Of a stretch of 64,000 nt of DNA, positions 30,322-59,100 are shown piece after piece. This DNA comes from Ficedula albicollis (Eukaryota > Chordata > Aves > Passeriformes > Muscicapidae). Both the position numbers and the translations under genes were made by a program. Position 1 is the first letter of the stretch; every line of letters begins with the position of its first letter. The stretch spans positions 9,868,286 through 9,932,285 of the forward strand of contig NC_021683.1 of the NCBI RefSeq assembly GCF_000247815.1, written 5' to 3'. The notes beneath the pieces are model-generated. The model was given only the letters and a program-made list of their open reading frames with translations, ran no database searches and had not been told where the DNA came from.

Positions 30322-32100
30322 CAAAAAAACCCCAAAAAACAGCTTATGCTGCTTGAAAACTTAAAAGAAAATTGCAGTAGTCCATTTCTTAAGTAAATAA
30401 GCATAGTGAATGAAACCAGGTAAGTCCCAATGAAGTTCAGTTACAAGCCTTATTTTTTTCTTACTCAGAAAGATAATATTTTCCAACACTTGAGATTAGA
30501 AAAGGTACAAATGTACAAGCTTTAGTGAAATATCTTTATAACGCTGCCTTTTCTTTGACCACAATGAGGGAAACCACTTTATCAGTTTCTGTGTAAGAAG
30601 TTTAACACGAAGGCCCATGACCAGCTGCTGACGATCCATGCTAGCACCTGTGCACAGGCAGTGGCAAGTGCATGGCAGCCTAACATTGCTTAGAGGGGTT
30701 AGCAAATCAACAAAAAGAGTATTAGAAAAAAGAGTGTGTTTATACAGTATTAAACCAGCTAAAAAGTAGGTTGAAGATCTGTATTCAAATCCAGTTCTGC
30801 TAGCTCTATGCAACAGAATACTAATCAAAAAATGCATGTTCACAACTATACCTAGATTATATCCATTGGTTCCAATCACCAAGCATAATTTTTAAAGGCA
30901 GCTGAACAGGAACATAGTGACATATTGAAGCATTAACAAACGTACGGAGTTTATCAAGGAAAATTAAGTTAAAATGAGTAAAATATCAGATTTATACAGT
31001 GTTCTCTCTCTGTAAACTCTCACAAGAGGATATCTTGCAGACAATAATTTTCTAAAAACAGAAAACAGAGACTCTCCCACCATACCAGGGTGAGGGAAAA
31101 GTATTTATTTGTTTAACTGATAGATGTTTAACAGCAGATTCACATTAGCTCCTGGAAGACAGTTTTATTTTGGAGCTAAATGAACACCACAACTGAGGCA
31201 TATTTTAAGCCTCTTCTCACAAAGCCCACTGAGGTTAGAGCTCCTTGGAATACGGGTGACTGAACCAGACTCCCCTCGGAGCTCAGCAGTTCTTCTCCTT
31301 AACTGGCCTAGGCAACTGTTTTTTAACAATACATGATGCACTCCCTCCTCAGCAAAGGCTTGCTTTCCATGTTTAGCTTTTAATGTTTTTCATCAGCTTT
31401 GCCATCAGCACCTCTGACTCAAAGCCTCAAGCATCAGCCTCCTGCACTGTGGCACAGATGGAACTTAAGCCTTACAGGCCATCTCATCACTCCTTCACTC
31501 GGAGTCCAAACACAAGCAGGTTCCTGTTCAAAAAGGCAATAGCTCTCATTATGTTGAGCTCCTAGTTTGATTAAAGAATGGCAGTAAAATGCTTTTGTGA
31601 ATGAAGACTCTTTCCAGCTAACACCTGTCTGGGACCTCTCACAATCTTGCCAGTTGACGTGGTTGAAAAGCACGTTCTTCTGCGTGTCATAACGGGTAAA
31701 TGAAAACCAAACCAAAACAAAACCCATCCCACTCCCCCTCCTTCCCCAGCAACCCGAGGCATGCTTCTTCTTTGGAGAGCAGCTGAGCTGACATGTGGCT
31801 CACTTGCCAGTTTCTGAAACTGCAGTGCTGGGGAACTCAAGGATTTTGATATTCAAACTCTGTATTTGTACCGCCAACATTTAACCTCACATTCCAGGGC
31901 GGGGTTGGGCTCAGAGCCCGGGACATTCCAAAAAGCATTCCAGCCAGCAAGGCCCTCGAGGTAGACCCACAGTGAGTGCATCCACACTAAAGGCTGGTAA
32001 AAATATCTCTGCATTCCCATTCACATTTCTAGTAAGCAGAATACAGGGAGGACAAGTTACAGTTTTCCCCATACCCATGGACCACACTTCAGCAAGTATC

Positions 32101-32148
32101 ATTACAAATAATCTCTGCAACATCACTATCAAGTAAAAAAAAAAAAAA
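32101..32148. repeat. A-rich tract with 14 A
   Basis: A 14-A run at 32135-32148 within AT-rich non-coding sequence. No associated element is recognised. Confidence 0.6.
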
Positions 32149-32789
32149 TACAACTGCTTCTTTGTTGGCTGATGGTACCCCTGGGAAAAAAAAATCCTCC
32201 AGTTGCTTCAAGGAGTTCCATAGGATTAATAATGAAACATTTTCACTAAGCAAATACTTAAAATAGAGCACAGCTTTCATCAGTATTGACCAAGTATCAA
32301 ATTCACACCACATCAAAATAAATGACTAAATAAATAAAAATCTGAAAAGTAAAGCTAAATATCCTCCAACCCAGCTGTGGTCTCAATTGCCACCCCATGC
32401 AAGAATGCTGAAGTGCAATGGCTGGATTGGTAAATACTGCAGAAGTCAGCGTATTTTTCTGAAAGCAATGAAAAAACCTGCCACCTTCTGTTTCCAGAAG
32501 GTACAGCAGGGAAGAGAAGCACGCAGAAACTCACCCAGAGTAACCAGCTGCTTTAAAAGCAATGTGAATGCAACGATTTCTAGAAGGAAAGCACTGGTCA
32601 CTGAAGCAGTTACTTCACCACCAGCGCTAAGAAGGGAACACACATGATAAATACAATTATCCTATGTGTGGAACTGGTTAGGATGAACTGAATGATCAAA
32701 GTAGGGTCAGTCATCATGCATTAGTTGTAACAGAGTTACAAGGAATGAAAGTATGTAACAAAGCCATTAAATCACAACATTCTGACAAG

Positions 32790-32803
32790 CACATATATAC
32801 ATC

Positions 32804-32835
<32 letters not shown>

Positions 32836-32846
32836 TATATATATGT
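32790..32846. repeat. (TA)n microsatellite with CA interruptions
   Basis: Two blocks of alternating TA (main block about 32803-32825, second about 32830-32844) separated by ACACACA. This is a compound AT/AC microsatellite, likely length-polymorphic. Confidence 0.93.
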
Positions 32847-33870
32847 GCACACAAGTACAACTTTTCTTTGGTTCTTACTGAAACTGATCAAAGGTGTCAC
32901 TTTCTAGCCATTTGCCAGAATCACAGCCCTTCTATATTTAGCATTAAAAGCTCATTCCAACAGAGTGACTCCTCACTCTCATTTCCACAGGCTCTGTTTG
33001 GCCTATCCATAGCTACAGCACAGACAACCCCATTAATGTGTACAACTGGTGCAGAGAGCTAACAGGAGTAAGGTAACATTGCAACCATGTAATAATTTCA
33101 GGAAGGACTTCAAAACATGCAGTTATTAGAAAACAGAAACACCCCTCCCACCAACGTTTAGCATTCATTTGATTAAATACACACACTTTGCAGACAAGTG
33201 TTAACATAGAATTTGTTTCACTCACAGTAAACTATGCAGCCAGTCTTATCCAACTCTGTCCATCAACCAAGCCAAGGCACATATTCTGTAATATGAGTAG
33301 TAAAGCACCTCCAGGCAGGTACTCACACAGCCTGTGTTAAGGTATCTATCTTCAACTACAGTTACATGTGAATTTTTGACAGCATCCTGCAGAAATCTGC
33401 TCAGATGTTCAAATGAACTGGAACACTCACCTCCCATCACAACCCTGTGCTCTGAATTGCAGGGAGTCACTGGCTGGAAGGAAGAACATAAAAAGTCTGC
33501 ACAGGCTGTACCTCATCAAGGAGGCAGAAGGATGCACATTCACACAACATGACAAAATACCAGAAATAAAAACCCTCAAGGTACAAATACTGTTATGAAG
33601 GCCTTGGCTCCTAAACTGAATGATCCTATCTCACTTCTGTAAGAAGTTCAAGCCAGCAGTGGCACACTTTCTCTTGAGTAATTTTTGGGGGTTTTTTCTG
33701 AGTCAAAAGAGAAATAACATGCTTCTCATGACTGACTTATCTCAATCCAGTGTAACTTCCACTGACCCACAGTAATTGCTGCCATACAAGTCCACACTGT
33801 ACTTAGGCACCACCACTTGTATTACCCAAAGATTAAATTTTCCTTTTCGACAGACAATGATTAGGAGACT

Positions 33871-34160
33871 AAGCCAGATCCTTCTGTGAGGCAGGACAAG
33901 AGGAAGTGGGCAAAAATTGAAATATGGGATATTCCATGCAGAAGAAGAAAAAAACCCCCACTTTTGCTTACCTTAAGGGTGCTCAAACACTGGAATCGGT
34001 TGCCAAGAAAGGTTGTAGAGTCTCAATACTTGAAGATGTGCAAAACTCAGCTAGACACGGTCCTGGGAAACCTGCCCGAGTTCACCCTGCTCTGAGCATG
34101 GGGTTTGGAGCACACAATCTCTAGAGATCCCTTCCACACTCAAATATTCCATGATTCCAT
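33871..34160 (+). mobile_element. old CR1-like LINE 3' fragment, plus orientation
   Basis: Diverged CR1-type 3' sequence. It contains the GCTCAAACACTGGAATCGGT-like segment (normally 'no-longer-than first-pass ... heavy filtering of CR1 3' end'), a degraded peptide reading of the type LKHWNRLPRKVVES at 33886-34095, AGAGATCCCTTCCA, and a terminal ATTCCATGATTCCATT repeat. It lies just downstream of the DUS2 3' end and is older than the copy at 9.2 kb. Confidence 0.8.
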
Positions 34161-35587
34161 TACATTAGACCTTGCAAGCCACACTGATAGCAGGACCTAA
34201 AAATTACTATGTCTTTATTATTATGGCTCCAAATATTTCTGACAAAAGTAAGCTATCCAGATAGAACTTATAACCAGAAAATGGCTTCCTCTGAAAACTG
34301 ATTAATACTGCAAATTTTTTAGTGCTTCAAAGTAAAATTGTATCACTGAAATGATATCAAATGTAAACATATTAAAGTGCATTTCCTGCAATATACAAAT
34401 GGAACAAGTCTTCTTCCTAGACTGCATAGATTTACTTTAAATTACTCTAATCTAAACAGCAGACATTTTAACTTCATAACCCTGAATATGATCTGATGAG
34501 ATATTATTCTTCCTTTTTAAAAGAATGGTTTAATTTGGCACTATCACTTCAGGAAAGAATAAAATTTTTAAACAGAAAGATTCTTTATGAATTACAACCA
34601 AATTAACTATATCTTGTACATTCTTTATACAAAGTACTTTAGAGATCATGGCATGATACATCTCCATCATTTTGCTTTCAGACCAGAGCTGATCATCTCA
34701 AGATCCCTCGCACTGTTGAGGGAAACCAAGCCACCATTTCAATAAACTGTTAATATCAGAAATGTCTAAATTCTTTTGCCATTCTTTTGAGGATTCACAA
34801 CTGGAATTTTAATCAGACAAGCTCAGCTGAGTTGCCATGCATCAGACAGGGTCTGTATCCTCCCTTGGCATACAGCGTTTACTTACAGTTTACTAGGAAG
34901 TTGTGATGATGGAAAACAAAGAAGAAAACATGGGCCTTTGATCAAGACCCCTGTATCACCAACAGCTGATTACTGAGACAAACAAGGTCACATTTCAAGA
35001 ACATACAAGGCCATATTTGGATGGTCATCACTGCAAGTAATCTACTTGTAGACATTTACGAGGACTTTCAAGTTCAAAAGACAAAAAACTCAAAGGGCCT
35101 TTCAACAAAGTCATTGCTACCAGGCTTGGCTCCAGTTCCTTACTGGAAAGATACAATTGTTAACACCTAAGACCAGGAAAGGATGGTTAATTCTACTATC
35201 ATACTTCTGAAGAGTAAAACATAGTAGAAATTATCACAGGAAAATGTTATATTAATGCTTGTCTCAAAATTTTTAAGTCCTTCTCTTTGCAAAAAAACCT
35301 TTTCTTGATGGGAAGGGAAACCTTTTCTACATGGGAAGTATAAACAAAGCTTGCTAAACATGCACAGAACTCAGTTTGCACAACCACTTCTATTTGCTAT
35401 TAAATAACTTTCCTACATTGATTTTTCTGATTAACTACACAGTTTCAATACACAGTTCCATTCCTCTGCTTGTGGATGATGTATTAATATATCTCTTACC
35501 AACAAACTGTAGACTTATTAAAAATAAAAAACAAGTAATGAAACCAATAACAAAATTGCTTTGAAAATACCTGATATTTTAAAAAAG
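34161..35587. other. non-coding spacer downstream of DUS2
   Basis: AT-rich sequence with no recognisable exon. It lies between the old CR1 copy and the likely DUS2 polyadenylation site. Part could be transcribed if DUS2 uses a more distal poly(A) signal. Confidence 0.5.
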
Positions 35588-35593
35588 TTTATT
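35588..35593 (-). terminator. DUS2: candidate DUS2 poly(A) signal AATAAA
   Basis: The plus strand reads TTTATT, i.e. AATAAA on the DUS2 strand, 216 nt beyond the stop codon. This is the first canonical signal I see downstream and would give a short 3'UTR. No cDNA supports it. Confidence 0.5.
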
Positions 35594-35808
35594 ACTGGGA
35601 TTAATTTCTCCATGTTCTTTAAAATCAAGTTCCTATCTGAAAGGCACCATAGGGACAGTGAGTGGTGAACAGTAAACATCTCAGTGGCATTTTTCACAAC
35701 TGGGAAATTTATCTGTTTCTGAGAGAATCCAAATGAAATGTGAACAGCAAGATATACAAACAGGAGCTCATTTGTATCTGCATAGGCATGAAGCCTCTCA
35801 TTTCCATG

Positions 35809-52603
<16,795 letters not shown>

Positions 52604-53374
52604 AGGCTGCGCTGGATGGTGCTGGACGAGGCGGACTCGCTGATGGACGAGTCCTTCACGGAGCTGCTGGAGGAGATCCTGGCACACGCGCCGCTGGCCG
52701 CCGGCGCTCCCGGGCCGGCCGGTCCCGACGAGAACAGGACGCAGGTGGTGGTGGTCGGAGCAACCTTCCCCGCGGGGCTCGGCGAGACGCTGGCCAAGTT
52801 CACTGACGTGGGCCGGTTCGTCACCCTCAGCACCCAGAGCCTGCACCGCCTGCCGCCTCACGTCCAGCAGAAGTTTGTCCGCCTCAAAGGCCAGGACAAG
52901 CTGCCCGAGCTGCTGCTGCTGCTCAAGGAGCGCCCGTCGTCTGGAGGGGCTGTTCTCATCTTCTGCAACAGTGCCAGCACTGTCAACTGGCTGAGCTATA
53001 TCCTGGATGACCACAAAATCAAGCACCTGAGGCTGCAGGGGCAGATGTCGGCAGCTGCTAGAGCTGGCATTTTTGCCTCTTTCCAGAAGGGTGAAGTGTC
53101 TGTCCTTGTGTGCACTGACCTTGCCTCGCGGGGGCTGGACACCAGCAGTGTGCAGCTAGTGGTCAACTACGACTTCCCAGACACCCTGCAGGACTACCTG
53201 CACCGTGCCGGGAGAGTCGGCCGGGTTGGCAGCAAGGCAGCTGGAGCTGTGGTTAGTTTTGTCACCCATCGGTGGGATGTGGACCTGGTACGGAAAATAG
53301 AGACTGCAGCCCGGAAAAGGACAGGTCTCCCAGGAATGGACTCCCTTAATAAACCTTCAACTACAGGAGGCTGA
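52604..53374 (+). CDS. DDX28: DEAD-box RNA helicase DDX28, C-terminal 256 codons (5' half lost)
   Basis: DDX28 is an intronless, mitochondrial (and nuclear) DEAD-box ATPase needed for assembly of the large mitoribosomal subunit. The preserved part starts RLRWMVLDEADSLMDESF. Counting from Met at 52616, visible motifs are II DEAD (4-7), III GAT (48-50; GAT instead of the usual SAT, as in human DDX28), IV VLIFCNS (113-119), V TDLASRGLD (167-175) and VI HRAGRVGR (196-203). STVNWLSYILDDHK and LVVNYDFPDTLQDYLHRAGR match human DDX28 closely. Human DDX28 is about 540 aa, so roughly the first half, including the ATP-binding GxGKT motif, is missing and replaced by poly-C. The true start codon cannot be seen. 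The missing half looks like an assembly loss, not a pseudogene, because the remaining frame is intact. Divergent from DUS2, as in human. Confidence 0.95.
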   Translation, partial: RLRWMVLDEADSLMDESFTELLEEILAHAPLAAGAPGPAGPDENRTQVVVVGATFPAGLGETLAKFTDVGRFVTLSTQSLHRLPPHVQQKFVRLKGQDKLPELLLLLKERPSSGGAVLIFCNSASTVNWLSYILDDHKIKHLRLQGQMSAAARAGIFASFQKGEVSVLVCTDLASRGLDTSSVQLVVNYDFPDTLQDYLHRAGRVGRVGSKAAGAVVSFVTHRWDVDLVRKIETAARKRTGLPGMDSLNKPSTTGG

Positions 53375-55871
53375 TTCAGGTTGCCAGGCATTCCCTGGTA
53401 GGGGCTTACCTTGTGGTCATTAAGGCAGAGTGAATGAGCTGCTGTGTGTAAGGCAGATTGAAAGAATCTAGGGTTGAGTTTCAGAACCAGGGGATCAGGT
53501 TAACTTTGTGCACTGTTCTGGAAACTGCAGTATTCATTTGCACAACCGTGACAACATGTGCCTTTCCTAAAGGAAACTAGTAAGTGAGTAACAGAGTGTT
53601 ATTTGGAGAATATTGAAGAATTACTTCATCAGTTGATTAGGTTTACTTATTTTGTGACCTAATTTAAATTCAAATCCAAATGAAAGTGTGTCTGTTTGAT
53701 ATACAGCTCTATTGCATTTCATTACTGCCCACCACCATCAGCTAACACTTGTTATTGAAACTTCAAAATTGCTATTGTGGTAGGAGAAAAAACCTGACCA
53801 GTTAGAGACACAAAGGATGCTTGATTTTCTTGTGATGTAGCAGTTCATTCAGAGAATTCTAGACCGGATGCCTGTAAAGTACAGTGGGAATGAGAAGGCA
53901 CAATAATGCCTAAGGCACTTTCGAGCGCCTAATTTGTTATTTTATAGTTACCATTCACTGAGAAATGGGATCTTGCTCTTCATATTATATTAAATAAAAC
54001 TGAAAAGCCCTAAACTGTTTCCTGCACATTTTTTCTGCATAACTGTAGTGACATGTCCAGTTTCTGAACTGACTGTAAAAAACCCAAAAAACTCCAACCC
54101 CAACACACTGGAAAATGTCTTCTGTTAAATGAGAGAAGAGTGTTTACTCACAGGTTCTGGCGACTCTCATGTAACAGAGTGAGTGATTTCTTTTGAATGT
54201 TGTGCCTTTGTCCTATTTTGCTTCAAACCAAGACAGTTGAAGTGAAGCTGAGGTTTTTTCATATCTAGCTGCTAGTTTGTGTCCCTGGTAAATAATCACA
54301 CAAATAAGCATTTTAGCCCTGGTTTCTATTGCAGTGATTTGCCATAACCCTTTCTTTTAGTGGCTGTTTTTCCCATGCTACCCACTTCAGGCTGTGCAAT
54401 CACTTGGAATGTATAAATAGTAGATTTCTACATTATGGTAAATGAGAAGATCACAGCATTGGATCTAAATCTACTTTGTAAGGAAATAATTCACTGGAGC
54501 TACTCTTAGTGTACTGAGAGTAAAAGTTAAACAAAGCAAACTTGCAGAGATAGTCACCCAAGGATCAGACAATGCATGTGATCTGTTCGTATTGCACAGT
54601 TAAGGGGTTCTTAAAGGAAGTTACAAACTACAGTAAAATTACTTAATACAATAGCTCGTAAGTTTTTGAAATATAGTGAAAGAGTGATTCATTTGGAGAT
54701 TGGAGAAACCCATTCATTGTGTGGACAGCAAATAATTTGTAGTGTTAAACTGTAACTCCCATTTTTGCAGTCTGTGAAATCCGGCTCAGTCTGGGTTGCA
54801 GCACACAGAAATTAGACAACACAGTGAAATAATGAAATTCTTTCAGCCATTTGCTTCCTGCTTTTGAAGTAATATGCACTTTATATAGTTACAAGTAGTA
54901 ACCTTGAACTTGGTACAAATGCCCTTGCCTGTTTGTTGGTAGAGCACTGTTGATCCCAAGAGTTTGTCAAAAAAACCCCAAACAAACAAACAACTCAAAA
55001 AAACCCTCACCACAAATTTCAGACATTTATATACTAAAGTGTCTAATAAAAAGCCTTGGGTAGATAGACCCAAGAGAACACTGTACTTACCAACAAAACT
55101 GTTTGTAGACAGTACTTTCAAACAAAATCACGTTTTTTAAGCATATATTGAGAAATACCACTTTCCTATTGTTGCTCACCAAGCAACAGTTGCTGGAGCC
55201 AGTGATTAACAGCAGTAATTACACACAGGAGCACACAGGCACTCAGACCCTGGGATGTATAAGCTGATACAAAGCCACCAAATGCAGACAGCCACACCAC
55301 TGACACATGATGTGAAAGGTGTAATTGCTCAATAGGTAAATGCTACGGCAAAGTCTTCAAGGAGATTTAGAGACCCTACCGCTGGTAGTGAGATAAATGT
55401 ATATGCAGCTCACACATGGTTAAATTAGTTGAAGAAACAAAGGCATCCACAGACTTTAGTTTGACTTCCCCCAAACTGCTCTCTGAATGTTGCATCACTC
55501 ATTGTTCACATCTCAATGACTGTCTATAGACATAATTACTACTGTCTTCTTATCTGTACATATTCTACCTTCTGTGTAAATCTTATTTTAGACCCCATGG
55601 TCATAACTACAACTCCATTTGGGCTCTATCTTATGGACATTCAGATAATTCTGTTGCACGTAGCCCAGTGACTAGCAAGGTACCCTAGGACAGGCTCTGC
55701 CACACATCATCATAGCAAGAGGGAAGTATGTCTCCTACCACTCCAGTAACCTGGCAAGTCCACACCTCTGCAGGCTCCACTGCTCCCTGGAACACACGTG
55801 TATGCATGTTCTCTCCAGGCAGAACCCTCTTCCCTCCTCTTCCTTCTGAAACATGTTTTTGTGAGCCCAGC
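53375..55871. other. 3'UTR/intergenic DNA between convergent DDX28 and the GALR1-like gene
   Basis: No coding sequence is recognised. The left part is presumably DDX28 3'UTR up to about 54.0 kb. The right part may include the 3'UTR of the GALR1-like gene on the minus strand. Short A-rich stretches such as 54971-55005 (AAAAAACCCCAAACAAACAA-like) are simple sequence. Confidence 0.55.
53993..53998 (+). terminator. DDX28: candidate DDX28 poly(A) signal AATAAA
   Basis: AATAAA 619 nt after the stop codon, in AT-rich sequence. Another AATAAA at 53348-53353 lies inside the coding sequence, so it is less likely to be the main signal. Confidence 0.5.
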
Positions 55872-56189
55872 TTACATGTTTGTGGTGGAATGTGTAGTAG
55901 AGAAGTTCTCCATGCGCACTCTGGCCAGCTTCTCGGCAGAAAGCGGCCGCAGGAAGAGCTTGCAGGTGAAGACTTGCCGGCAGGCCTTGCGGAAATTCTC
56001 CGAGAGGAAAGCGTAGAGGATGGGGTTGATGCAGGAGTTCCCGTAGGCCAAGCAGTGGGAGATGATGCGGAAGGTGAAGGAGATGTTGTTCAGGGGAAAG
56101 TGCCCAAACTCTGCCCACATGGTGATGATGTGGTGTGGCAGCCAGGAGAGCAGGAACACAGCAACCACGAGAAGCACTGTCTGCGCCGT
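55872..56189 (-). CDS. GALR1L: galanin receptor 1-like GPCR, last coding exon (TM6, TM7, tail)
   Basis: The galanin receptor family are class A peptide GPCRs coupled to Gi. This 318-nt exon follows a good acceptor (CTTCTCTCTTCCAG) in phase 0 and encodes 105 residues. TAQTVLLVVAVFLLSWLPHH covers TM6 with the family's WLPHH. ITMWAEFGHFPLNNISFTFR follows as extracellular loop 3. ISHCLAYGNSCINPILYAFL is TM7 with NPILY, then SENFRK (helix 8) and a Cys-containing tail ending TTHSTTNM. It closely resembles the final exon of GALR1 (TAQTV, WLPHHII, WAEFG.FPL, FRI..HCLAY.NS..NPI.YAFLSENFRK). GALR1 proper lies on human chromosome 18, whereas this locus is syntenic to human 16q22, so I infer the GALR1-like paralogue described in birds. 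The exon with TM1-5 and the short loop-3 exon were not found up to 64 kb. Receptor family is certain; the paralogue name is less so. Confidence 0.88.
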   Translation of the reverse strand, partial: TAQTVLLVVAVFLLSWLPHHIITMWAEFGHFPLNNISFTFRIISHCLAYGNSCINPILYAFLSENFRKACRQVFTCKLFLRPLSAEKLARVRMENFSTTHSTTNM

Positions 56190-59100
56190 CTGGAAGAGAG
56201 AAGATCGTGTATTAAATGGTCACAGTGATCAAGTGAGTCTGTGGAATGAGTTTGCTTTCCTCCGTCAGTAGCGAAGGCAGCATAACACAGGCAACATTGG
56301 CAACTGCCAGGTGGGCAAATTATGACAATACGAAAAAGGATGCTAAAAACTCTGGTAAACTTGGATTGACTGGTTTTGGCTCAAACAAATAACTATAGAC
56401 AATTGAGGTAGTGCCTGAAAACTTCAAATAGTTCAAAGGCTGCAACAATGCTAGCTGTGTTACAAAGAGGAGTGGAAAAAATATTCCCTAACATCTGGAG
56501 GGTGAGGAACATTAAGGCTATTGAAAACAACTTGCAAGTAAGCACGCCCCTGAGAGGAGTAACGAAGGCTAGCCTGGGGAGAAAGGTTTTTCCAGTATCT
56601 TCCCTATTATAGGAGAAACCCAGACAACCAACACATATAGTTTTAGGTTGGTTTTTTTTAATACACAGTGCTCATTGGTTAGACACATTCCTAGCTGGGT
56701 GATGAGGGAGGCTCCCTGTGCCTGTGGGATCCCAGCCTGTGCTGCCTGGGTTAGGTGTGTGTCCCTGCAGTGCTTGCTCCCCAGTTAGCTGGCCAGTCTC
56801 TGGCACAGCCTGTCACTTGTAAGTCCCAAAGCTTGACCTGAGGTAAAATTTTCCTGAAAACTGTTCTTTGAGATCTCCATACAAAATGAAGGTTAACAGT
56901 GAGAGTAACTAAAATTAAGCTGTAACTCCAACATTTTTCTGTAAGACCTTGAGGACTTACAGAAGTGGGAGCAGGATCACACTTTTCAAGTTTAGGAAAG
57001 CTGGTAGTGTTGCTTTTCTCGCACTTTCTATTTCAGAAACACTCAGTGGATGCCTAAAGAGGCTCAAAGATTACTGACTTGGGGGCCCTAAGATCCTTGC
57101 CTGATGTTTTTGTAGGGCTAACTCCACCGGACTTCATGAATTTTCAAAAACACAAATGGTAATGCAAGGTGAGCAATTTTTGTGTATCTAATCCCTCAGT
57201 TTTGGGGTTCTGTAGCAAATGCACAGCTGGTGAATTCCCTCCTCCTGACCCACTTGGTTCTCTGCACAATGTTTCCTTTCTAGCTTTGGTATTTAGTGTT
57301 TCTATTTTGTTATTTTAATAAATATAACAACTTGCAAACATGCAGATAATATCCTTCCCCTGAGGAGAATTGTCGTACAAGTAGAAGAAAAGCAATGGAG
57401 AAAAATTAAAAGTTAGGCTTCTTTTCAGCTCAAGATCTACAGCTTTACTGGTCTAGGTCAATGTTTCTCTCAATAATTCCCTTGCATGATTTCAAGTGAA
57501 TAGTGTAAAGTTACTTTCCCAGAAAAGGGATAATTTTCTAGTGAACAGAAATTAGTTTAGTCAGTGGTTATCATGGCTACATTTAGTTTAACCCATTAAC
57601 CTCTCTAAGGAAGATGTTACTGTGTTTGATCAAGACTACAATATAAGTAAAAAAAAGGGGATTTCTGTCAAATAGGTCTCTCAAATAAGGTTCTATTAAC
57701 TTTGAAAGGCAATTTTAACGTAATGAAAGGTAAGTTTATTGTGTACCTGGCATGCTCCAGGTTCTTTCTTGTTTCACCTACCAGAATGCTGTCTGGCACT
57801 GAGCTAACAAAGATGCTCCCCTAAGAGTAAACAAACTACCCTGCCAAGCATCCTCAAACCAACCATCCTGGGAGCCAGATGATGTCCTTAAAAATAGACT
57901 GGAATGATTAGAAGTTGGTGAGACTGAAAGACACAGACCTAGTGGTCTTATGGGGTCTAGCTAACCCGCTGTGGTGTGATGGGTACCAAAGAAATGATTA
58001 ATAAACAGATCCCATCATTAGCTTTCACCAATAATGGTGCTACTTCTTTACCCTCCAGCAATGTTAAGTAGCCTAGGCTTGTTACCCAGGCAACCTTTCA
58101 GAGCATCCATCTGCTTAAATTAGGGGGATACAAGCACTAAAATATTCTTTTGAATAAGGCTTATATACCTAGCTTTTCCCCCCCTTTTATTGTGAAATAA
58201 CAAAACTCTCCATTCAACATGGGGCTGTGTATTCACAATGGGTTTGCAGTTGCTGTGTAATAGCACAGAGCTGTTTCTGGGGTCCAGCTTTTTTGGGATT
58301 TTGCAGACGGAAAACACAGAAAACACTAGAGAACTAATGTGCATAATTCATGATTCAAGAAACAGGTTCTGAAAATGGAATGTGTGCCTGTTTCTTCAAT
58401 TTAGGGAACAGGTAGTTAAGAGAGAGTAAACTGAAAAAAACACTGTTTGGCTTTTAATGTGGTAACTTTGCTGTAGCTTAAACTACTGTTACTGTGAGCT
58501 GTGACCAGCTGTGGAGGACTGATCCAAATAGTTCTTGTGCTATTTGAGCTTCTTCCATGGGCTGTGATAATTTGCACAGTTACTGCATTACTGCTGATCT
58601 AGCTGTCCCAATTAATGCAAACCTTCTGCTTTGACTTTGAAATTTTGGTGGGTCCATAATAGACATGTACAATGGCCACAACTGGCCACTTAAGTCTTAC
58701 TATTCCTAGAAGTCTTTCAAGCAGCTCCAGGAAATAACTTACAGTGTATTTGTTGTACAGGCGAAGTAAGTGTGTTTAAGCTGTACAGTGAAGCAATAGC
58801 TTGGTGGCAAAAAAAGACAAGGAGATATTTTTGTTTGTCAAATAATTTCTGTTATTCCTCCCCACCACCCCCTTATTTCTGTCATGTGCAGATTGTGTTG
58901 AGTTTACTTGCTTATTCTTTCACTATTTTTGTAGGTCATCTGCCTCTTATTTATGTTTTCCAGCCTTTCTTTGCTTATTTTGATTATTTTTTTCCCCTGT
59001 CCCTGAACAAGCTATTTCATGCTTCCAGCCTTCCCCCATCCTTCAAAAAGCATTGGAAAATGTGTTTAAAAAAACATGGGGTTTTTTTGGGAGATACCTC

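Larger units (their letters stand above)
9773..33870. other. 24 kb of non-coding DNA, no gene recognised
   Basis: I find no exon of a known family here. Open frames are short, AT-rich and not supported by domains. The two longest free-standing frames, 16903-17382 plus (159 aa) and 30496-30882 minus (128 aa), are discussed as findings. A locally GC-richer patch at about 20165-20610 and small simple repeats interrupt it. On synteny this is the DUS2 to (probable) NFATC3 intergenic interval. Confidence 0.5.

Noticed and set aside
55728..56271. Plus-strand frames of 69-166 codons
   Set aside because: Antisense shadows of the GALR1-like exon.
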